Positions 40,719-51,797 of a stretch of 64,000 nt of DNA are shown here, one piece after another; position 1 is the first letter of the stretch; each line of letters starts with the position of its first letter. This DNA comes from Apodospora peruviana. Taxonomy: Eukaryota > Ascomycota > Sordariomycetes > Sordariales > Lasiosphaeriaceae. The position numbers and the translations under genes were made by a program. The stretch covers positions 2,294,001 through 2,358,000 of the forward strand of contig JAUEDM010000006.1 in assembly GCA_033439685.1 (NCBI GenBank), given 5' to 3'. The notes beneath the pieces are model-generated. The model did not search any database. It was not told where the DNA came from and saw only the letters and a program-made list of their open reading frames with translations.

Positions 40719-42274
40719 GGTTAAAATCGTTGGCGCGCCTGGGTCTTGATACTGGACGGGTCAATTATGTAGGTAGGTCCTTGGGATGAAATTGTTAAGG
40801 AGCAGATTGCAATTGTTAGCGGAATCGAGATTTCAACCGAGACCGACGTCTCGTTACCCCTCTTTCTGGGCCCGAGCACCCTTAAATTATCTTTCGCCTA
40901 ACGCCGCGTGGCCGTGGGAAGTGGTGTTCCAGTGGCACGGCGTTGCTGCCTCAGGGCTCAGGCTGCACACCTCTTGCAACCTTGGGGCTTTTGCCGAGGA
41001 AGAGAGGGGCCCCAGCCCACTGCCACCTGGGGTCGTGGTCAAGTGACAAGGCAATAATCATGTGACTTGGCGTTCTCAAGGATATCGCGCGAACCCCTTG
41101 TCACACAGTGCGACGCGTGCCCAACCTCGCTTTTTTTCTGGCGGTCAAGGCGACTGTTTTACGTATACACTCACCTCTCTGGCATCTCTACGGATATCGT
41201 CCATTTCAATTCCTGGATCTCCCAACATTTCCTTCCCCCCTGTCAATTCGACGAACACAAGAGTTGGACCGTGGAAAGCGCATCCCGTGAGCCCTGGAAT
41301 CGAGCGGTGAGGCTGGCAAAAGCAAAAAGGCAGGCACCATCTTTGGATGCGTCAACGCGGGGTGGAGGGGTACGTCCTGCCAGCTTGATCGAATTTGTAT
41401 CCCAGAGTCTTCGTCACGTAACCCGTACACCCGTATCCTGGGCTGTCATGGAACGGGGCAAGTGCAAAACTCGCGGAACCAGCTGCCCACTGTCGCCAAT
41501 TAGAAATTAGTTCCCCCAACCACCTAAATAATGCCTTTTGCCCTTCTCATCCCCAGAAATACCTGAGTCGATGACTCACACCTGCAAGACATGCCGCAAT
41601 GTATCACACCTGTCCCTGAAAGGGCCCACTGTTGGATTGCGACGCGCCCGATCGCGTAAAGTGGTTTCGCAGATCCCTGTCCACATATGGCCGAGTGCCA
41701 CCATCTCGAGTCCTAAGACCCGAGATCCCCGTGAAGCTGCGCCTGCATATTCTGGGTGTGTTTGTCCGAAGCAAACATTGGCCGGACAACTACAACTGGA
41801 TTGATTGACCCTTTTCTTGCCTATGTAGATTCTCCAGCAGCCGTTTCCCCGGCAGCCTAGAATTTCAGAGCCGTCCGTATTTAGGTAGTACCTCGATAGA
41901 CCATCCATCAAACGGAGTTCAGTTTTCTCTCAGGAGGAATTCCCGAAGTGGCGTTAGAGCCCTGCCGCTTTCCATCAAACAAGAATTTTCTCGTTTCTTT
42001 TCGGACTGGTCGAGGCTGTGGTGTTGCGTCTTAGAAAGCAGACCAAGTGACTCACTTATCACACACCCTCTTTTCGAATCGTCACCCCCTCCCCCCTCCC
42101 CTCCAGAAGAGTTCAGGGTTGATACTTATTGAGCCGTCACCCTCCTTCTCGACCAACGTACTTCCACGGGGGTTTTTTTCAGTCTGGTCGGCTGGCTCTC
42201 GACCGATTCCTTCCCCCAAAGACAACGCACCCGAGCAACCGAGCAGCCCAGCCCAGGTCAACCACCCGCCCATC
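40719..42274. other. Divergent spacer between two Myb/SANT-like genes
   Basis: The 1.56-kb stretch lies between a minus-strand and a plus-strand member of the family. The part next to 42,275 is pyrimidine-rich, as in fungal leaders. No gene is supported inside. Confidence 0.5.
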
Positions 42275-43135
42275 ATGTCTTCCAAGGACAGCCAATCGAC
42301 TATGCTGCTGCTCGCGATGCTTCAGCAGATTTCGCAGAAGGATCTGGCGCGCGTAAGTGACCGGTCTGCCCGGTTTCTTATCACTTGTCCCATCAAATCT
42401 CTCGTTGAGACCAATGATTACATACCTAGTAACTGACACCGCTTGCTGCGAAATTAGATTGATTGGGACATGGTGGCGAACAACCCGATCCTGCCCCAGA
42501 AAATCAGCAACGGCCATGCTGCCCGCATGCGGTGGCACCGACTGAGAAATTCCGTTGTTGGAGGCGACGAGCCCGCTCAGCGTCGGGCCCGCGCCTCTAC
42601 CGCCGGCTCCGACACCAAGTCTCGCGTGTCGAAGAAGCGAAAGGGCGACAAGAGTGTCAAGGCAAATGATAGCACCAAACCTGAGCTGTTTGTCACGGAA
42701 CAGCAACGTCCCGGTCCCACGCCCACTGCCACAACGTCGACCACCACCACCACCGACACCTATGCCCGTGTCAATCACAACAGCATCAACAGCATGAGGC
42801 TGCCTACCCCAGCCAGCGACTCGGATGCCCTGGGCACGCCGCAAGCCTTCCCGCCCAGCCCGACAAGCGAGTTGTTGCACACGAACGGGACCTTTGACTT
42901 TCCCGGCGCCCCTCATGGTGCTTGGCAGTCATCGTACACCGGCTTTGGTGGTTACGATTTGAATACCTACTCGACCGCTTTCGATGATCATCCTCATCAC
43001 CCGCAACACGCTGCCGAGGAGCTCGCCATGCTGGAGCACGAGGCCGCCGAGACACAGGTCATGGTTAAGCACGAGGACTGGGACCACAATAACAACAGTA
43101 ACCAACTTGATTACGATCAACACGGCCATTGCTGA
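42275..43135 (+). CDS. Myb/SANT-like HTH protein, plus strand
   Basis: Two exons (42275-42352 and 42458-43135, intron 105 nt, GTAAGT...AAATTAG) give 251 residues. The module is MLLLAMLQQISQKDLAR, IDWDMVANNPILPQKIS, AARMRWHRLRN, the same layout as the genes at 27,630 and 48,236: a helix, then DWD, then K-x8-R-x4-R-L. A basic region follows (SRVSKKRKGDKS), then a disordered Thr/Pro/Ser region, and a His/Asn/Gln-rich end. The intron falls in phase 0 between helix 1 and the DWD motif. Probably nuclear; target unknown. Confidence 0.8.
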
Positions 43136-45079
43136 GCGATGCCCGGACAGGCTACACTGTTTTGGTTGAATGACACATCACTTCATGATGGAGTTTATTA
43201 CCTGGGACGGGTGGATTTTACGCCACGCCAGTTTGCCGATTATAATTGTTGCGTTGAGTTTCACGCGTTGTCTTACGGCTTTGACCATCCATCTGCCTCT
43301 TTAGCCTCAGGCTCTTTGGTCTTTCTGATTTCGAATTTTAATGTCAGTGGATAGAACAAGATTGGTTGGACTTTGCGCTGTTGCCTTGTCTTTGTGGTCC
43401 GAAAAAGTTGCTTGGTCGGTCCGTCCTGGGTTGGTTCGAATTTCAATTGACAGTTACGACTTACTTGTCCCCCTCAAAGAAAACGGAGTGGACATACCGA
43501 ATTTTTATCCGTTGGCTTGGAGTGGGCATGTCCTATTCCTTGGCTTTCCTTTTGCCCGCTGGGTTGGTCGTTTGCCCCATGACTTTGATCATGATGGCTG
43601 GCAAGCCTTTGTATTATAGAATATCTCTAAATGATGACATGACTCGCTTTGATGATCAATCTCCAGTTGACTGGCCCTCCTGACTTGTCCAAGTGTTGAT
43701 AGGTATGACGGCCTCGTGTCCGATTAGCACTGGCACTTCTGTTCATTCTTTCTCTGAATCTCTATCCGCTTGGTTTGTCGAATGGTAGATAGTCCACCCC
43801 GTTTGTCAGATCTCTACCCGTGATCATGATGCTTTTGGCCACCTTCTCCTTTCTTTCTGAAATGCTGACAGTCTGACCGCCCAGAGAGCCAGAGAGCCAA
43901 CCTTCCATTGTCCAACTATCCAGCCAGCACAGCAAGCGTTGGGGTCCTATTACTCCAGCATGGTTCTCCGCACACCGGCAGCTTCATAGTGCGTGTATAT
44001 ACATGTGATCCATTGTATACCACGGACCGAGCACGAGCCGGACCGCTAATGGCACGAAAATCGTGCCAGAAGCCAATGCCGTCTTATTCCAAGCCCGACC
44101 CTATCTAAACGGACCCGCAGATTGCAAGTAGTTGACAAGGACATCCGCAACCCATTCTTCTCCTTTTCTATCCCGAACTTTGGTCTATGGTAGTCCTAAC
44201 TCCTCATCTTCCCTCACGTTTCTCCTTTTTCTTTCACTTCCTCTCTTCCATTTTCTTTCTTGTACTTCGCCTAGAGTTCCTGTGACATGATTCCTTCGAA
44301 ACATTCTCCCAAGGTCGTTCGGGGACGTAATATATAGCCTAGCTAGGTATAGTTTTAGATATTCGGTACTGACCCGGCCAAAGTAGTCTGTCTAGATATG
44401 CTGTTTGGTGCCTCGGGAGGTAGTTAGTTATAAACACTCCTATTCTCTCGCCATAAAGCTCGATGGCTCTCTTCTTTTCTCAAAATGCTCGACTGTCTCG
44501 CGTGGCATCGGTTTTGTCTGCCATTGTTATAATAGGTTTCCGCCAATGATAAGTGAGGCTCGTAACCACGAAAAGGGGCTAGCAGGTCTCACCAGTTGAA
44601 TAAGTAATTGGTAGTTATCCATCCGAGAACGATCGTTTACATATTGATCCTCGCCAACATCCGGGACGTATTTCTTCCAATCAGCGCCGCTACCCAAGGA
44701 GAGAACTCGTGCTTAATCAAGCTGTATCTCTGGGTGTGTTCGTCGTCGACGACAAGAAGGAAAACGGATCGCTCGGAGCTACCACCGTGAATGATTGAAT
44801 GCGCCGGACTGTGCCTGGTTCTGGTTGGGGACCCGAGTCCGGTGCCGCGCTCTCAAACGCTGCAAAGAGCTCAGCGGATATGGTGATAGCTTCCTCCGAA
44901 CGTCAGGACCGCGCAGGGCGTGTCGAAAGAGTAAGTACGGCGCTCGCCGATCAGGCCGAGGAAGTGATCCGTAGATGCGTCGCTAGTAGGGCTGACAGGA
45001 CCGTCCCTGGTTCCTGGATCTTTGATGAAGACGAGAACTCGGTGTAGGAGGACTCCGGTTGGCTGGGCTATTCATTGGG
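43136..45079. other. Gene-free stretch
   Basis: No gene supported. Between 44,799 and 45,047 an open frame (SADMVIASSERQDRAGRVER...) precedes the dispersed repeat and may belong to it, but no domain is recognised. Confidence 0.45.
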
Positions 45080-45360
45080 CCAGCCGATTAGGGGAAACTT
45101 TCTAGGGTCAACCTGTTACGGGATATTCCCGATCTGACCGGCACTGGTCGGAATGAACGAAGGTTACGAGGTGACCCTTCAGGTCTTACAGTCAACACAC
45201 TATGTGGTCGGCTGTGGGGGGGGTGGGTGGAGGGATGATTCATTGTGGGGGATAGGTTGTCTCGGGGCCGTGATATATATGGGAGCAGTCAGGAATGACT
45301 CCTGACAGGCTAGAACAGGCGAAGCCTGTCCCGGACCTGTCAGCCATATTTGTCACGTAA
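45080..45360 (+). repeat. Dispersed repeat, copy 2
   Basis: Plus-strand copy of the sequence found inverted at 26,805-27,080. Compared with that copy it carries an extra GC-rich piece near 45,305-45,345 that contains a short hairpin (ACAGGCGAAGCCTGT). Matching blocks keep the same order and roughly the same spacing. Confidence 0.75.
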
Positions 45361-47112
45361 CACAGCCAGCTGCCTTCACTGAATATTCCTTATCTTCCAC
45401 CAATGCGTAGGGTTCCCCTGCTTCTGTCTTAAACCTCTGTCCCAACTGCTTTATATTCCCGGCTTCGTTGTAGGCCCCGCAGCTTTGTGCTAACTGCTGT
45501 ACTTGCCTATGAGTCCGCCTCGTTGTGGAATGGTCCTGGTTTTGCTAGAGGATTGTGTAGCAAACTATTTTCGATAAAGGTGGTCGTGCCTTAGGCTATC
45601 GATGGGACGAATATCGTTCCGAAAGGAGTGTAGGCCGTACTGAAAGACGGCTGCGTAATAGATATCGGCTGCTGAAGTCGGGGTTATCATTCGCGTTGGT
45701 ATCCTCGATCTGGTCGGCACTCTTTCCCTAAGTCTCGTGTCAGACTGCGAAGGCAACCCGCGACGCCTTTCCATATTCATGACTCTCGGGGATATTTGAT
45801 CCTCGCCTAACTCTCTCAGACATCAACGAGCGCGCTGGCCATCCCTCCCACGCCTAAGTCGTATCAACGGAACTCCTCCTGCAGATGGCCGACTTCTACC
45901 CTCCGAACAATCCCGAGAGCGCTCCGAAGCGCTGAATTGTGGGAAAGTTGGGGTTAGAGAGGAGGATAGAGGCGAGAACTCGGGTATAGAAGGACGAAGA
46001 TATAAATATGGCGACCGTGTGCCCCATAAACGGGGTTGGATGTGACAGAACGCAAGCAAAAACAACGCGGCGTTTTGCGTGTGGATAGCTGTCAGTTGGG
46101 CCGACTTCGTGGAGGATACGGTTTGGGAGATACTCTTTCGCGTTTGGACCATCGAGTTGGATTCATGTATAGTCGGAACGGACACGCCAAAACGCGCCAA
46201 AGATCCGAACATGGTTCCCACCTTTTCACCCGTCCTGTCCATATCCCTCCTTAAGTTCACCCCATCCAAGCTCCAGGTGACCCAAAACGAGATGTCCCTG
46301 GTTTTGAATGGGCATCATCTTCACCGTTGAGCGTCACATCTGATCCAAATGACCTGCGGCTCCAGAAGCTTATATCAGGACCTATTAATTTCATTTGGAG
46401 GAGCCAATTCAAGGGTGAGTCTTGAGACGGCGGTGATGGCACGAGCACGCAAGGCGAGAGTACACAAAAGCGAAGACAGTCAGAAAATGTTGTGCTGGAT
46501 TTTTTGTTGACATGTATCCGACCGTGGGTTCTTGAATCACTGTATATATAATTACTATGTTATCAGATCAGGTCAGCTGGACTGCCAGTGACCTCTTTTT
46601 CTCTCTTCCTAGTACCCAATCTCACCGAGTACTCGACCAAACTGGTTGACGTTGCTCAGCAAAAGGGGGACAAAATTTTGCTCTTTTGGTCTAGATGAGA
46701 GACCTGTCAGCGATTACTATATCTCTTGTATCAAGCACACCTGAACTTGTGGGTGTATCTATAGGTACCTTGCAGCTACCAAACTCCATGATATTGTGGG
46801 AAAAGGTTGACTCCGAAAACTCCCTTCGGGGTGCTCAGAACCCAAACGATGGGGACTACGGTCTGAGATGATTATCTGGGCAGTGGTCTACTCCATCTTC
46901 CCATTCATTCTGGACTGGCAATACGCGCCTCTGCCCCCGTTTTTGTTCCACTTCAGCGTCGGTAACACTTTCGTCCCAACCCTCCTCCGAGGACCACCTG
47001 CCCTTCCTGCCTATACAGTTTCTTGTTTGTGCCCTTCCTGGCTTGCCCTTCCTGCTGTTGCCCTTACTGTCGTCGTTCATTCTGCTCCGGCACGCCGCCC
47101 ACTCTCGTCTCT
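45361..47112. other. Gene-free stretch
   Basis: No gene supported. Several open frames around 45,823-46,330 overlap on both strands and show no motif. Confidence 0.45.
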
Positions 47113-48235
47113 ACTATAAAATCTCCCCCCGATCACCGAATTCCTTTCCTCCCTCTCGTTTATCTTCCAACCATCGACAGTCTTCCGCTCTGCAGACCAG
47201 TATCCAGCACTCTCGCGAACAAAAACAAAACACCAAGGTAAGTTCGCATGAATTAATTCATTCTACCGCAGGCATTCACGTTATTTCTCCTTTCTTTGCA
47301 CATCCCCATCACGTTTGCCACGAGAATGCGGTGAGTTTTGGTTGCCCTGAGAAATTCCTCAGGATTTTTCCGCTCGAAAGCATCTTCACTTCTCCATACT
47401 TCCACCACCAAACATTTTCCAAGCTTACTCGTCTGAGCGTGTCCCTGCTACCCAGATCACCTTTGATTCTTTCCCTAATTACAACTGAGAAATTTGCCTA
47501 CCTCCTCACAAAACACCTCATTACAATTCCTCCCACAAAAGGGCATCGACGGCATATTTCCCACTCTGAACCAGGTATTCCACGCGGAAAACACCAGACA
47601 CGTATGTCTCGTCTTGGTTAGATTTGGTTCCGTTCAGTTCTTTCCTTGATCGGATACAAAACCTCTCCCAATCTTCCTGCTGGAAAATCACACCATCAGC
47701 AAGCATCTTGCTGTGAACAAGACACCCCAAAGCATAAAACGTCAATCAACACAGATTTATTTTTCGTTTGATTCTGAACCCACATCACATCACCAACACA
47801 CATCTCTATGATCAAGGTATTTCGAGCGGAAAGGTTATTGAGATGAGGACATCCTTGTCTGCTATCATTTAACCTGACCTTGCACTTGCTTTTCCACTCC
47901 TTCCCTCATACTATTCTCTCGAGTCATTCGTCTCACTCCGCCTTCCACTTCTTCCTAGCACGTTGCAATATTCCATATCACAGGGTCTGGTTTTCTTCCA
48001 GTCCTTCCTCCCAGTCCGTTTCCACTTCTTTCAGCACAATCTTCTCCCAGGTCATCGGGTCTGATTTCCTCCAGTCCCGTTGTTTCTACTAGCCAAATAC
48101 TTGATCCTGAGAACCTCGATGCTTATTTTTGTCGTTCTCGCCTGACATCTGCTAACTGTTTGTCCTCGATCAGACTCTCGATCAATCTCACTACACACAC
48201 ACATATTCATCGTCTCGACACCGGAATTCTTCACA
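47113..48235 (+). promoter_or_regulatory. Possible promoter and long leader of the gene at 48,236
   Basis: TATAAAATC at about 47,115 is followed by 1.1 kb of pyrimidine-rich, gene-free sequence. It includes a good donor (CAAGGTAAGT at about 47,234-47,243), which suggests a spliced 5' leader. This is inferred from composition and signals only. Confidence 0.35.
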
Positions 48236-48943
48236 ATGGCGCCCACACCTTCCGATGGTGACAAGGAGTTGTTCCTGGCTTACGTGAAGTATATGAAGAC
48301 TAAGCCAGAGGTCGACTGGGATGATATTGCTCAGCATATGGGATACAAGAACGCTGGCGTCGCCAAGGTAGGTGCCCCAAAGTGAAACACCACCACCTGA
48401 AAATTGGGACATGGGAGCTTGGACTGACGAAATTTCTGAAATATTTAGGTCCGGTTTGGTCAAGTTACCAAGCGCCTCGGATTCACAACTCCTGCCGGCC
48501 GTCCTGCTGCTGCCAGTCCTGTCACGACTGGTCCTATTGCTGGTGGTCACTCTGCTCCCGCCGGTCAGTCTGTCGCTGCCGGTTATGTTGATGCCGGTCC
48601 TGTCACTCCCACCAAGGGAGTCAAGCGTGGTCGCGCTCCGGCGGCCACCAGCACCCCGAAGCGGGCCGTCCGGCCCAAGCTAGAGTCGTTCCTGTCCTCG
48701 CCCACCACCCCGGCCACCAACACGCCCGCCGAGGGCACGACCCCCATCCATCCCGCCTATGCGGGCACCGCCAACGCTCCCGCCCCCGGCCGCACCCATC
48801 CGTGGCGCCAAGACCGCGCCGCTGGACAGGAGGACGATGATGGACTAGTTTATCTCGAGGAGGGTGCTGCTTCTCACGGTGTCGGATACACCTCCATGTT
48901 TGGAGGAGGAGGTCATGCTACTGGTCGTGATGGTAACATGTAA
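48236..48943 (+). CDS. Myb/SANT-like HTH protein with Pro/Ala-rich tail
   Basis: Two exons (48236-48367 and 48449-48943, intron 81 nt, GTAGGT...ATTTAG) give 208 residues. The module is DKELFLAYVKYMKTKPEV, DWDDIAQHMGYKNAGVAK, VRFGQVTKRLGF. The layout matches the genes at 27,630 and 42,275. The tail is rich in Pro, Ala, Gly and Thr with a weak basic motif (KGVKRGRAPAATSTPKR), then an acidic patch (QEDDDGLVYLEEG) and a Gly-rich end. It is the rightmost of the eleven modules. The second exon has no early ATG and would be missed if introns were ignored. Confidence 0.8.
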
Positions 48944-49146
48944 GGTGGTAGTTATATGCTTACCATGGAAGATTTGAACGTCGGGCTGGGTTTACTTGAA
49001 GGCGTTAAATGGGATAGGACAAGGCGTTTTTGTGTGTTTTTAAATACGCTAGGTTTGGGCTAGTGATATGCCTTGAAATTTGAATCACCATGTCTTCGAC
49101 TTGTTTGGCAAATGCCTTTATTGCCATTGTAAAATGCGTGAGTCCA

Positions 49147-49400
49147 TTAGGAGGGAAACATGTGCACCAGGTCAAGCCACCCGAGCTTGTTTTCGCTCAC
49201 CATAGTGGGGACCTTGCGGTCGTTGAGGATGTAGAACTCGCTGATATAGGCGACTCCACGAGCTATTCAGTTTGGTCAGAAGCTTGCGCACATATTTCCA
49301 GTGCTCGTGTTCGATTTCACTCGGTACTCTTTGAACGGCGTGCCTCTGAGGAATTGGTAAACGATATTTCATGCTGTCACAGTAAAAGCGGTGCAACTGT
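49147..49400 (-). pseudogene. C-terminal gene fragment with frameshift
   Basis: On the minus strand a protein-like stretch reads KYRLPIPQRHAVQRVPSEIE, HEHWKYVRKLLTKLN, then in another frame GVAYISEFYILNDRKVPTM, VSENKLGWLDLVHMFPS and a stop at 49,147. One frame change lies near 49,265. No N-terminal part is found upstream. The family is not recognised. Confidence 0.4.
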
Positions 49401-49795
49401 GACGGTGGACGATATCGTGGTGAACCCTACAAATCTCACACATCTACCGCAATGGCATGTATGAGAGATGTGTAGAAGGATGATCTATTCAGAAGGAGGT
49501 TGTCTGTCCAGGTCTGACCACACCCTTGTGTTTATATAAAGAAAGACCGATTTGCCTGCTCGACGGGGTAACGGTACATTGGATAAACAACGGTATTTAC
49601 TTGTACGAAAAAACATATGGAGCAACCGGCATCGGGTATGAACTCACTACATATTGTGAGTAGACCCCATAATCCCATGGTTAACTAGACAGTCACTGTC
49701 CTGAAAGAACAAGAGCAAGTGGTGACACGTAGACAAGCTGAAGCTGTCCAAGTTCAGATATCCAGGTGTCGATTTTGTCCCTTCTTGACAAATTA

Positions 49796-50310
49796 GATGC
49801 GCTCGACTCGGCAATGTTGTGATAACCTCAAACTCCGTACGGAGTTGATCTTGCCATCTTGTGATGGCGTTACTGATCGCCACCGCTTTAGCGGCATGCC
49901 AGTCTGCTTTAGCAGTAGCCTCAACTAACTTTCTTCCGCTGTCCATTGGACTATCCATGGCTCGCACCATGGCGCCTTGATAGGTTTGGCATCTCATAGG
50001 AACGTCTGTTGGGGTCGTCTCGCTGTCGGCTGCTTGTAGCACCGGACTGGTATCCTGCTCGGAGTCCGTTGAGTAAGCCCTGGTGTTCTTCAAACAAGTT
50101 GACTTTCTCCCCAAGGGCCTGAAGCTCTTGTGAGGGCATCTCGGTAAGGACCGAGGTTTTGGGAACTGTCCGGACGCGGGCTGCTGGTATTTTCTGAACC
50201 AAGGTGCCCTCCAACAGTGTCCAGTCCAGCGGTCGGTTGCCTAGAAAGAGTGCGTTTTACTCTCGACAGCGGAGCTTTGCTTTCTTTTTGACATGGCGGG
50301 CAGGTAAGTG
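49796..50310 (-). pseudogene. Coding relic in two frames, unassigned
   Basis: On the minus strand, readable segments are QKIPAARVRTVPKTSVLTEM, PSQELQALGEKVNLFEEHQG, then in another frame DSEQDTSPVLQAADSETTP, QTYQGAMVRAMDSPMDSG and AKADWHAAKAVAISNAI, with a stop near 49,796. At the upstream end a separate frame begins MSKRKQSSAVESKTHSF, just before an acceptor-like CTTTCTAG. It might be a small intron-containing gene or a relic. No domain is known to me. Confidence 0.3.
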
Positions 50311-51797
50311 TGGTGGCGAGGAGTTTATGTTCTCCAGTTCGGCCTAGTCTCCGAGCATCTCGGGGTAGATAGGATCGATAAACAACTCTGGCGTATCCGC
50401 TGTTACCGCGTACCAGACCTGGCTTCGTCGTCTGCAGACATGTTCGAAACCCTTTACGCCCGGCTGTATCCCCATCAGCCGCCTTCAATCTTAGCTACTT
50501 AACATATTTAAGAAGGTCAGAAAGGCAGAAACAATATAGATAGATATGTACTAGCAACACTCAACATAGTCACTCAAGACGGGCAGGGAGGCAGGAAGGA
50601 TATTCATAGATGGAAAGAAATATCCTTAAAAGCTTACTTCATAAGCCCACTTGGTCACTGCTCATGATACCTAACAACAGTACACGAGAATGGTGGACAG
50701 GAAGCAAACATAAAAAATGGCACAAGGAAAGAAGTAAATGTTTTTCCAACTACGACAGTTCGTTCAGAACAAAACTGCTCTAGGACAGACCCGTCCTCCT
50801 TCCTTTATCTCCCGCATCGAGTTCGGTACGCTTGATCAACCATTATCTTTTCTTCCTTCCTACTTTGTTTCGTTCTATGTACAGTTACATCAAACGACAC
50901 GACGGACTCCGAGTTATATAGTCAACTAATCAGGCTTGACTTTATGGTCTCGGTATCTAGCAAAACTGTTGAAGACCGCAAGCTGCCTTACTTACCTATC
51001 CAACACCGCCTGCAGTATGCTTAACTACTTGCAAAGAAACATAACCCATCATCAATATTAAATAACCAACGCACATAGCGCCAGGTAAGGCATACGCGTA
51101 TATGACAAGTACCTCCCAAGGCGAAGTATATTCATCATCTCATCAAATATCTCAAGCTGTCAAACGAAAGCCAAGTGAAGCTTTCTTCCAAAACTAAACC
51201 CAAGTACAAGATGCCTTCTTGCTCTTCGCGTGAGGTAAGTAGGTACATTGCCCGAGACGCCGCCGCCATCCGCCATTCATAACCTGAAGTAGGTTGATTC
51301 CTTGATAAGTATTCCATCCATCCACCTTAGTTGCCATCCATATTTCGGCATCCCATAGCCATGATATTAACAATAAGAACAAACACAGACACGACGACAT
51401 ACCCAAGAGCATACAAGCATACATACACATAAGAGGTATTCGTGTCCGTAGGTAGTAATGACGACCAAGAATAAACAGCAAGAAATAAAATAAAATATGA
51501 AACAATAGTTTCGCTCCACACGCCGCTACCGTCCATAAATTCTTGTCCCTCCCGCCGCCTTTTACACCCATTCTCCGAGATCAAAGAATAGATACCTTAA
51601 GATACTAATATTGACCATCCATCCATACACACTCCCGCTCCTGTCCGATCCGATCTGTACGATTCCATTCCGTTCCGTTTGCCAATTGGGTATCTTGCCA
51701 CGCACCTGCACACTCACCATCTCAAACTCTTTCTCCCCTGTCTCCCTCCATCTCAAAAGAAAAGACATTGAAACATTCACCAAACAACAATAAGTGA
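50311..51797. other. Gene-free stretch
   Basis: AT-rich relative to its neighbours. The part next to 51,797 is the 3' side of the minus-strand gene. No gene supported. Confidence 0.45.
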
